Assembly: GCA_947460255.1 (NCBI GenBank)
Contig: CANHIS010000025.1
Location: 1-39,107, forward strand
Reading direction: 5' to 3'
DNA length: 39,107 nt
Source of the DNA: Bacteroidota bacterium
GTDB lineage: Bacteria > Bacteroidota > Bacteroidia > M30B66
Part shown: piece by piece, positions 8,965 to 18,400 of the stretch
How positions within the stretch are numbered: the first letter of the stretch is position 1
Layout of the letters: every line of letters begins with the position of its first letter
Made by a program: the position numbers and the translations under genes
Notes under the pieces: model-generated
The model's input: only the letters and a program-made list of their open reading frames with translations
What the model was told of the DNA's origin: nothing
Databases searched by the model: none

Positions 8965-9222
8965 TTAAAAATCAATTCGTGTTTTCGTTTTATCACAACT
9001 TAATTTAATCAGTTCAAAATCATTTTTATTTATTTCTAGATATTCTTTGTCTGTATTTAATATCATTTCTCTAATTTTAACTTTCTCTGGATATTGATGA
9101 GCCCTGTAATTGTTAATTGAATAATATTTTCCAGTGATTTTTAATTCAATAAATTCAATATCGCTAATTATTTGGTAAACCACTTGGTTGTTATTCAATG
9201 ACCTATACTGAGGGAATTTCAT
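8965..9222 (-). CDS. Small hypothetical protein (85 residues)
   Basis: The open frame starts MKFPQYRSLN and ends KTKTRIDF. It is rich in I, K, N and E, has no signal peptide or membrane helix, and has an alternating polar/hydrophobic pattern that looks like a small folded beta or alpha/beta protein. It is the only reading frame in the 417-base gap between the acyltransferase and crtI. On the minus strand AATATTTG, about 20 bases before its ATG, is one mismatch from TAnnTTTG. I do not recognise the family. The DNA is very AT-rich, so a chance frame cannot be excluded. If it is not real, the gap holds only promoter DNA for crtI and nothing else I can identify. Confidence 0.45.
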   Translation of the reverse strand: MKFPQYRSLNNNQVVYQIISDIEFIELKITGKYYSINNYRAHQYPEKVKIREMILNTDKEYLEINKNDFELIKLSCDKTKTRIDF

Positions 9223-9291
9223 TTTTGTATTTCTTTGAGAACAAATATTGTGGAATTTTGTTAATTAGCATCATCATCTAAGACAATATTT

Positions 9292-10767
9292 ATGGCCAAA
9301 ACTGCCATCGTAATTGGTTCCGGTTTCTCAGGACTTTCCGTTTCAGCTTCTCTTGCTCAGAAAGGTTATCAAGTCACTGTGCTAGAAAAACACTCGACAC
9401 CAGGAGGCCGAGCTAGACAATTGCATGATAGTGGCTACACCTTCGACATGGGGCCAAGTTGGTATTGGATGCCCGACGTTTTTGAAAAGTATTTTGAATC
9501 GTTTGGAAAAAAAGTCTCTGATTTTTATCAACTCCACAAATTAGACCCATCGTATTTTGTTTATTGGGGTAAAAATGATTACACAGCTATACCATCAGGC
9601 GAGAAGGCTGTAATTGAATTGTTCGAAAGGATAGATCCAGGAAGTGGTGTTCGATTAAAACAATTCCTTAAAGAGGCTAAATACAAATATGAAGTAGGCA
9701 TAAATAAATTGGTTTATAAACCAGGCAGAAGTTTATCTGAATTTGCTGATCTTGAGTTATTAGCTGGCGTATTAAAACTCGATGTTTTTAAAAGCATTTC
9801 TAAACACGTTCGGAAAGTAACTCAGAATAAGCGTCTAATCCAGTTAATGGAGTTTCCCGTTTTGTTTCTTGGTGCCTTGCCAGGAAATACTCCAGCACTT
9901 TATAGTTTGATGAATTATGCAGATATGTCACTTGGTACATGGTTTCCGCAAGGTGGAATGTTCGAAATAGTTAAAGCCATGTATGCAGTTGCGGAGGAGC
10001 AAGGAGTGAAATTTATTTTCAACGCTGATGTGCAAGAGTTGATATTCGAAAATAATACAATAAAATCTGTAAGGGTAGGGGAGAAGATTTTTTCTGCCGA
10101 TGTGATAGTTTCATCAGCGGATTATCATTTCACTGAAACAAAATTAATCCCTGAAAAGCTCCGTTCGTACAGTAATAAATATTGGGAAAGCCGCGTAATG
10201 GCTCCGTCTTCATTAATTTATTATGTTGGATTAAATAAAGAACTAGATCATCTTGCTCACCACAATTTGTTCTTCGACGAGTCATTGGATTTTCATGCAG
10301 AAGAAATTTACACAAATCCTAAATGGCCTACTGCTCCTTTGTTTTATGTTTCGCTAACTACGAAAACAGATAAATCTGGAGCTCCCAAAGGGCACGAAAA
10401 TATGTTCATTTTAATTCCAGTTGCTGCAGGATTAGTCGATTCAGATGAAATTCGTAAGAAGTATTTTGATATGGTTATTGATAGAATGGAACAATTAACC
10501 GGACAAACAATAAAATCAAATATTGAGTACTATAAATCTTTCGCGTATAAAGATTTTGTTGGTGAATATAATTCCTTCAAAGGGAATGCTTATGGCTTAG
10601 CAAATACACTTAGGCAAACAGCCATTTTAAAACCTTCTTGCAAAAGCAAAAAAGTTTCTAATCTTTATTATACTGGTCAACTGACCGTACCTGGTCCTGG
10701 GGTTCCTCCTGCATTGATTTCGGGTAAAGTTGTTGCAAAGGAAATTTCAAACGATTTTCCATTATAA
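9292..10767 (+). CDS. crtI: CrtI-family phytoene desaturase
   Basis: FAD-dependent desaturase of the CrtI/CrtD family, 491 residues, the usual length. The N-terminus has the dinucleotide-binding fold: GSGFSGLSVSASLAQKG, then VLEKHSTPGGRA near residues 33-44. The mid part FLGALPGNTPALYSLMNYAD and the PQGGM stretch are typical of bacterial phytoene desaturases. The C-terminal flavin-binding motif YYTGQLTVPGPGVPPALISG lies near 460-480. It introduces double bases of conjugation into phytoene during carotenoid synthesis; such pigments (zeaxanthin, flexirubin-independent yellow) are common in Bacteroidota. The expected partner crtB (phytoene synthase) is not adjacent: the next gene is a peptidase. 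A CrtD-type hydroxycarotenoid desaturase is the main alternative. Confidence 0.85.
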   Translation: MAKTAIVIGSGFSGLSVSASLAQKGYQVTVLEKHSTPGGRARQLHDSGYTFDMGPSWYWMPDVFEKYFESFGKKVSDFYQLHKLDPSYFVYWGKNDYTAIPSGEKAVIELFERIDPGSGVRLKQFLKEAKYKYEVGINKLVYKPGRSLSEFADLELLAGVLKLDVFKSISKHVRKVTQNKRLIQLMEFPVLFLGALPGNTPALYSLMNYADMSLGTWFPQGGMFEIVKAMYAVAEEQGVKFIFNADVQELIFENNTIKSVRVGEKIFSADVIVSSADYHFTETKLIPEKLRSYSNKYWESRVMAPSSLIYYVGLNKELDHLAHHNLFFDESLDFHAEEIYTNPKWPTAPLFYVSLTTKTDKSGAPKGHENMFILIPVAAGLVDSDEIRKKYFDMVIDRMEQLTGQTIKSNIEYYKSFAYKDFVGEYNSFKGNAYGLANTLRQTAILKPSCKSKKVSNLYYTGQLTVPGPGVPPALISGKVVAKEISNDFPL

Positions 10768-10993
10768 TTTTGTTTGCTCTTGGTTAAATTTGAACTAGTG
10801 AAATCTGCATATAACAATTAGAATTCAATTATTGTCTTTATTGATAACAATACTATTATAATTATGAGTTCTTAATCGGCTGATATTTTGAATTGAATCA
10901 TACTTATTTAACAGCAATATAAACGTTATTTTTTTTAGTTTAAAGTGCGTATTTATTGTTTCCTTTCTTATCTTGCTGCCAACATTGTTAGAT

Positions 10994-12286
10994 ATGAAAA
11001 GAGCATTTTTGTTTTTCTTACTTTCTGTATTGAGTTTCCAACTTTCCTCACAATACATTGAGCGTTGCGGATATGAAATCCATAAACAGAATAGAATTAA
11101 TTCGGATTCAGATTATTCAACTAAAAGAAGTTTAATTGAGCAACAAATTTCCAATCATGCTGTAAACTCCTCTGTACGATCTTCTGAGATTTACCGAATT
11201 CCTGTTGTTATTCATGTGATCTATAACAATGAAACTCAAAATTTGTCAGATGACAAAATTCTTGAACAGTTAGATGTTTTGAACAATGATTTTGGAAGGT
11301 TGAATGAAGATACAATTAACACTAGAACTGAATTTCTTCCAGTTGCAGCATCTACCGGCATCGAGTTTTACCTTGCTCAATGGGATCCACAAGGAAATCC
11401 TACCTCTGGGATAACTAGGACTCAAACCAATCAAGCTTCATTCTTTAATCTGCAGTTTGATTTAAATCGAATGAAATCAGCATCAACGGGAGGAGTTGAT
11501 GCATGGGATGTAAATCAATACCTCAATATTTGGATTTGCAATCTTGCAATACCGATTATTAATACACCATTCATTCTTGGATTTGCAACTCCGCCTGAAG
11601 GAGCACCTAATTGGCCGTCAGGTTCAGCAGCAGAAGAAGCAAACTATGATGGAGTTGTTCTCCATTATGAAGTTGTAGGAGAGAATCCAAATGCAACTGG
11701 AGCATTAGCTTCTGTGAATAGAGGAAGAACAGCCACCCATGAGATTGGGCATTATCTGGGATTACGACATATTTGGGGAGATGCGCAAGGCCAAGATGGT
11801 TGTGAGGTTGATGATGGTATTGAAGATACTCCTAATTGCGCCGACGCTCAGCAGCAAACTTGCGATTTCAATTCAAATTCATGTTTAGATAGTCCTACTG
11901 ATTTTCCTGATCAAATTGAAAACTACATGGATTATTCAGATGAGAATTGCATGAACATGTTCACGATTCAACAGGCTAATGCTATGCGATTTGTCATCGA
12001 AAATTTCCGTCAAGATTTAATTTTAACGAACAGAGAACAGAATAATCTATCAAATTCAATCAAGTTGTTCCCTAATCCTACAGCCGATATTCTTCATTGG
12101 CAGGTTTTGAATTCAGCAAACATTGTCATTAATCAAATTCAAATTTTAAGTGTTGACGGAAGAATAGTCAGAATAATTTCCGATGGAAGTACAAGCATCA
12201 ATTTGATCGATCTTTCACCTGGAATCTACTGCATAAAGTTCCATGCTATCGGATTTGAGTCATCTTTAAGATTTCTTAAACTTTAG
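10994..12286 (+). CDS. Secreted M43 (pappalysin-like) zinc metallopeptidase with T9SS type A sorting domain
   Basis: The ATG at 10994 (MKRAFLFFLLSVLSFQLSS) is chosen because it opens a clean signal peptide; the frame extends upstream only to a TTG at 10973. The protein has 430 residues. A typical M43 propeptide-side segment (IPVVIHVIYNNE) near residue 65 is followed by the extended zinc site HEIGHYLGLRH near residue 249 (HExxHxxGxxH, catalytic Glu) and the Met-turn region ENYMDYSDENCMNMFT near 315. The last 75 residues are a type A T9SS sorting domain: LFPNPTADILHW, a VDGR turn, LSPGIYCIKF and the final FLKL. It is therefore predicted to be exported and possibly cell-surface anchored. It precedes the giant adhesin by 182 bases on the same strand. 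Substrates are unknown. Confidence 0.88.
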   Translation: MKRAFLFFLLSVLSFQLSSQYIERCGYEIHKQNRINSDSDYSTKRSLIEQQISNHAVNSSVRSSEIYRIPVVIHVIYNNETQNLSDDKILEQLDVLNNDFGRLNEDTINTRTEFLPVAASTGIEFYLAQWDPQGNPTSGITRTQTNQASFFNLQFDLNRMKSASTGGVDAWDVNQYLNIWICNLAIPIINTPFILGFATPPEGAPNWPSGSAAEEANYDGVVLHYEVVGENPNATGALASVNRGRTATHEIGHYLGLRHIWGDAQGQDGCEVDDGIEDTPNCADAQQQTCDFNSNSCLDSPTDFPDQIENYMDYSDENCMNMFTIQQANAMRFVIENFRQDLILTNREQNNLSNSIKLFPNPTADILHWQVLNSANIVINQIQILSVDGRIVRIISDGSTSINLIDLSPGIYCIKFHAIGFESSLRFLKL

Positions 12287-12437
12287 AAAAACCTAGATTT
12301 CACGACTCTTTACGCTGGTTAAATTGTTCACAAGTCTCGTTTTAATTATGTAACCTTTTGAAATATAAGATCTTATAACTGTTCATTTTTGCGTAAAATT
12401 GAATTGTAATTAGGTTTTTTTATCTCGCCAATCTGTT

Positions 12438-12445
12438 TATTTTTG
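12438..12445 (+). promoter_or_regulatory. Probable -7 element of the adhesin cassette promoter
   Basis: TATTTTTG matches TAnnTTTG exactly, 23 bases before the ATG at 12469, giving a short leader of about 18 bases. A related sequence, CATTTTTG, sits near 12384-12391 in the same spacer. No well-placed -33 TTG is seen; the region at the expected distance is a run of T. The 182-base spacer has no visible terminator for the upstream peptidase gene. Confidence 0.5.
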
Positions 12446-12468
12446 CCCGTCGCCTAAAACCACTTTGT

Positions 12469-15400
12469 ATGATACGAAGCTTTTACATTGCCTTATTCTC
12501 CGCTTTATTGATTGCTTGTTCGGTTAACACCCTAGCAGCTTCAAACAATAATGCTGGCCATAATGCGCCTGCCCTTGAAGAAGTGAGAGGAGGTGCAACC
12601 ATCACTACGCTCCCTGTTTCTGCAACATCCATTTGTGAAGGATCTGCAATTGTAATTGACTTTACAGCAACCGGAGCAACTTTTGATGTCGCCAACACTT
12701 TCACAGCCCAACTTTCAGATGCGGTTGGAAGCTTCAATACACCAATTGAAATTGGTTCAATTGTGCTAGGAGGAAATTCTATTCCGAGCAATACATATAT
12801 ATTCGGCGTTATTCCTTCCTCTGTTCCGCCTGGAACAGGATATAGAATCAGAGTTGTGTCTTCTTTGCCTATCGCTACGGGAACTGACAATGGAACAGAT
12901 ATCACAATCTCAAACTCTGTCGCACCTTCAGTTCCGTTTGTTTCTATTAATGGTCCAACCGATTTTTGTTTCGGTTCAGCAACTACCTTTTTAACTTCTA
13001 GTCAACCATCTAACAATCTTTGGTTTCCTGGTGGTACGAATACTAATCCTTTCATTGGTGTTGTTTCTTCGGGCTGTTATTATACTCAAGTAGTGGCTGG
13101 TAATGGTTGCCAAACAAATTCAGTTCCAATCTGTATAAATGTTAACACTCCAATTTTCACTTTTCTAGCTTATTTTGAGAACGGTGCTATCGCTTCTACT
13201 GCAGATACAACTGTAACCATCTGCGATGGTGACTCAGCCGAGATCGGAATTTTAATTGAAGGTGGTGTTGCGCCATTTGATATTTCTTATACATCAGATG
13301 GAATTGCAATTACTACAGTAGATAATGTAGGTGTGGAAATCAGTCCTAATACATATACATATAGTTTTTACACTACTCAACCGGGAATTTTCCAAACAAT
13401 TGGTGTTACAGATAACTTCCCTACCAACTGTGGTTCAAACGGAAGTTCTGGAACAGTAATCGTTCAAACAGCTCCACTCCCAGTTACTTCATTCTCCTAT
13501 GAACCATTTTGTGGCACTGAATCAGGTGCTCCTGTAGCTGCTCCAGGTTTCTTAGGTGGAGGTCTCTACTCTTTTGATCCACTTCCTTCTGATGGTGCAT
13601 TAATTAACCCAACTACTGGAGTTCTTTCATCAACGGTCATTGGAGCAACATATTCAGTTAAGTACTCTGTAAATGGCCCATTCTGTGAAGCAAATTCTAC
13701 AGTAACTGTTACAGTAGATTCTTCTGATATCGTCGCTTTCACAATTGATCCTTTCTGCTCAAGTAGTTCATCTTCTGCACCTATAACTGAGCCTGGTTTC
13801 GCTGGTGGTGGTGTTTACGGATTCTTTACTACTCCATCTGATCAAGCTACTATCAATGCAGTGAGTGGTATTATTTCAAATGCTTCTCCACTTACTTCAT
13901 ATAATATAGTATACACTTCACCTGCTGGAGCATGTCAGACTTCTGATTCAACTTCAGTTACAACATTGGATTCTCCAGTGTTAACTGGAACAGTAATCGA
14001 CAGCGAATGTGGTGAGTCTATTGGCTCTATCGACGTTTCAATATCTGCTGGAATCGCGCCTTACACGGTAAGTTGGTCAAATCTTGCAACCACAGAAGAT
14101 CTTTCTGGGCTTGCCGCTGGATCTTACACAATTACAGTAACTGATGCTCAGAACTGTGTAATAGATTCAGCATTTACGATTATCAACAGTAACCAACCGG
14201 AGCTTGTTTTTGATGTAACTGATGCTACTTGCGGTGCAACCAATGGAGCAATCAACCTAACTATAAACAATGGTGTTGGACCTTATGAGATTTTATGGAC
14301 GCCAGGAGACCTTACAACAGAAGATCTTTCTGCTCTTCCTGCTGGTACTTATTCTGTTGAAGTAACTGATTTAACTTCAACATGTGATGTCGCAGGTTCT
14401 GCAATTGTTAATTTTGAAGGAGCTCCTCAAGCAACATTTGTAGCTGAGAATTCTCTTTGTGGTCAATCTGTTGGCTCAATTGATTTAACAGTTACTGGCG
14501 GAACAAGCCCAATTATCCACAATTGGAGCAACGGTGAAACAACTGAAGACATCAATAACTTGGTAGCAGCAACTTATACTGACACCATTTCTGATGCAAA
14601 TGGTTGTTCAACTATCGTTTCTGTGAATATTATTAATGAAAACCAGTTCACTCTTTCTTCAACTGTTGTTAACCCAACTTGTGCAGATACTGCTAGTGGT
14701 TCAATTGATTTAACAGTTAACGGCGGTGACTCTCCTTTTAGCTTTAATTGGACACCGAACAATACCAATGTAACCGAAGATGTTACTGGTCTTTCAGCAG
14801 GTACTTACCAAGTAGTCGTTACTGATAACGCGGGTTGTATCGATTCTCTCTCTTCAACTATTCAAGCTCCACCTTCGCTTACTGCTACTGCTGTTATTAC
14901 TGATGCAGCATGCGGTCAAGCAATTGGAGTTATTAACGTTACAATTACTGGTGGTTCAGGAACATATAATTTCCTTTGGAGCACTGGAGCTGAAACTGAA
15001 GATATTTCAGGTTTAGCTGCTGGAGTTTATCAATTTGCTGTTTCTGATGATTCTGACAACTCTTGCAGCATCATCCAGTCATTCACAATCGTTAACGGTA
15101 ACGAGCCTGAACTTGTTCTTGCTTCAACTGCTACTTCTTGTGCTGCTAACACTGGAACAGTATCATTGCTAGTGAATGAAGGTTCTGGAGATTTTTCATA
15201 CGCATGGTCAGGTCCAAATGGATTTGTTTCATCAGTTGAAGATCTTACAGGTCTTGCGTCTGGAAGCTACATTATCACTTTAGTAGACAATTTGACTACC
15301 TGCGAAATCATCGATTCAATTTCTGTTGATCCAGCCAATTCTCCTCAAATAACAGCTGTAGTCGCTAATACAACATGCGGTCAAAACAACGGACTAATCG

Positions 15401-18400
15401 ATATCGAAATTGAAGGTGGAACAGAACCATTCGTAATTACATGGAATGGAGAAGTTTCAACTTTAGATCAAATTAATCTATCTGCAGGTAATTATTTACT
15501 TGAAATTACGGATGCCAATAATTGTCAGTTTGCTCAAACTTACACTATCGAGCCTAGTGTTGAACCAACATTAACTTCTGAGTTTTTAAACCCATCTTGT
15601 GGAAACGACACAGGTAGTGTTGATGTTACAATTATCAATGCTACCAATGCAGTGATTTACAATTGGACAAAAGACGGCGTTGCGTTTTCAACTTCTGAAG
15701 ACCTTCTAGCTTTAAGTCCAGCACAATACGTTCTAGTTGCGTCAGATGCAGCTGGTTGTGTATTAAGCGATACTTTCCTTTTGGTATATCAAAATCAGCC
15801 AACTCTTGCATTTACTGCAGAGCCAGCAGTTTGTGGAGAACCATCAGGATCGATTAATGTGACAGTATCTAGCGGTACAGCTCCTTTTGTTTATCAATGG
15901 ACTGGAGCTAATGGGTTTAATTCTTCTTCAGAGGATCTTACTGACTTAACGGGAGCTTGTTACGATCTAATCGTTACTGATTCATTAGCTTGTGTTGCTT
16001 CAATTCAAGCATGTGTGCCTTCATTCAATTCGCCGGTAATCAACTCTACTGTTACTCAGCCTTCATGTGGTGAGGCAAATGGTTCAATTGCGCCAATAGT
16101 TTCTGGTGGTTTAGCACCTTATACTTTTGAATGGTCAGGAACATCGTTTTCTGTTGACAGCTTGTTCGATAACCTTGGTGAGGGAACTTACTTTTTAAGT
16201 CTTACAGATGCCAATGGTTGTGTATCAAATGATACAGTTACCTTAATTAATTCTGGTATCCCTGTATTAACAGCAAATATTGACGATCCAGAATGTGGAA
16301 CTAATGATGGTGTTATTACTGTTGCAGTAACTGGTGGTACGGCTCCATATTCATATTTGTGGACTCCAGGCGGTTCTACTGATGCCACTATTTCAAATCT
16401 TGCAATTGGTACATATAGTGTTCAAGTTACTGACGCTTCTGGATGTATCGCCTCAGGTCAATATTCTTTGGTTAACCTCAATGGTCCTTCTATTGAATCT
16501 TCAGTTACAAGTGCTCTATGTGGGGAAAGTACTGGAGGTATAAACATCACTGTTACTGAAGGTTCTGGCGATTATTCATACAATTGGACTGGAAATGATG
16601 TTGTTGCTAATTCTGAAGATCAAACTAATTTATCTTCAGGTGCTTATATTGTTCTTGTTACAGATATTACTAGTGGATGTCAGGCTACTTCCACAATTCA
16701 AATTGAAAACAGTAATCTTCCAATTTTAAATCTTGTCTCTGTTGGTACCTTGTGCGGAGCTAATTCTGGATCTGTGCAGTTAACAGTTACTAATGCTGTT
16801 AATCCTACTTTTAGTTGGGTTGGTCCAGACGGATTCACATCTACAAGTGAAGACATCAGCAACTTAAATATTGGTGTCTACACTGTTACCGTTTCTGATG
16901 GAAATTGTGAGGTTACCGGATCTGTTACTGTGAGCCCAACAAAATCAGTTTGGAGCCAGAATGTAAACATCATTGCTGGAAGCCAATACAACTTCCAAAT
17001 GTTCGCTCAAAATGTAGTTGCAAATTCTCCTGCTCAATTGAGAGTTTTTGTAGGAGCTAATAATTTGGGTTTAATTACACCAACAGGATTAGCTACTTGG
17101 AGCCAATTCAATGGATCCTTTACAGCTACAACATCTGGTTTAACAGAGGTTAAAATTGTGAATCAGAATTTATCGCCTTCTGGAAATGACTTTGGTATAG
17201 ATGATATTAGCTTGATTGAAGTTTGTCCTCCAGTACCTCCAATCGGTTCTAATTGCGGTAACAACATTATAGTGAATGGTGATTTTGAAGCTGGCAATTC
17301 AAGTTTCTTATCTCAATATACTTTTGTTGCTAATGGAGCTCCAAATAATGAACTTATTCCTGAGGGACTTTACAGTGTTGCACCAAGCGGAAATGCTGTT
17401 CATCCGCAATTTTTGGGTACAGGCCGTTCAGGTAATTTCATGATCGTTAATGGTAATGAGCCTGAGAATCCTGTTTTAAGTTTTAGTACAGTTGGCGCTT
17501 CTTGTAGCGTAAACAATGGTTCGATTAACTTGACAGTTACGAATTTTACGGTACCTATTTCTTATCAGTGGGCTGGTCCAAATAACTTTAGTGCTACAAC
17601 CCAAGATATTTCTGGTTTAGCACCGGGGCTTTACACTGTTACAGTAAATAGTGGAGCTTGTAGCCAAGTAGGTTCTGCAACTGTAGGTTTCTCTAATCTG
17701 CCTACGGTAGCTTTTACTGCAGTTCCTGCAGATTGTGGATCCGACAATGGAAGTGTTGACTTAACTCTTTCAAATACTACTAACCCAACAATATCATGGG
17801 TTGGGCCAAATGGATTTGTTTCTTCATCTGAAGATCTTGTAAATCTTGAAGAAGGTTCTTATATCGTAACTGTCACAGATGCCTCTTGTATCGTTAGTGA
17901 TACAGTTGATGTGACAACCAATGAACCCCTTGTGGCGTTTGCTGTTGTTCCAACTTCTTGCACAGCTCCAATTGGTTCAATTGATTTGACGATTACAAAT
18001 GCTATCGCTCCTTCTGTAAGTTGGGTTGGTCCTAATGGGTTTACAGCATCTACTCAAGACATCTCCGACTTAGTAGAAGGTACGTATACGGTTACTGTAA
18101 CTGATGGAGAGTGTGTGGTTGTTGATTCTGTGGAACTTATTTCTAATGCTCCTGTTTTAGCGCTTAGTTCAACTCCTTCAACATGCGGGACATCTAATGG
18201 CTCAGTTAATTTAATCATTACAAATGGTGTACTTCCTATTGTTAACTGGGTTGGTCCAAACGGGTTCACATCCACATCAGAGGATCTTTTGTTAGTAGCT
18301 TCTGGAGTGTATTCTGTTATTGTAACTGATGGTGATTGTGTTGTAGAAGATTCGATCGAAGTTATTACAGATGAGCCCGTTTTAGTTTTGAATGCCGTTC

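Noticed and set aside
10768-10993. A promoter in the spacer before the first M43 gene
   Set aside because: TTATCTTG near 10968-10975 looks tempting but has two mismatches to TAnnTTTG and no -33 element at correct distance. Nothing else is visible in this AT-rich 226-base spacer.
10825-11058. 77-residue minus-strand frame upstream of the M43 peptidase
   Set aside because: Overlaps the peptidase start and signal peptide on the other strand, low-complexity K/N-rich, no start signals.
12483-12905. 140-residue frame on the minus strand within the giant adhesin
   Set aside because: Antisense to the signal peptide and N-terminal domain; its Thr/Val/Pro-rich composition is the mirror of the repeat codons. 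Same for 18054-18440 (-) and other minus-strand frames inside this gene.
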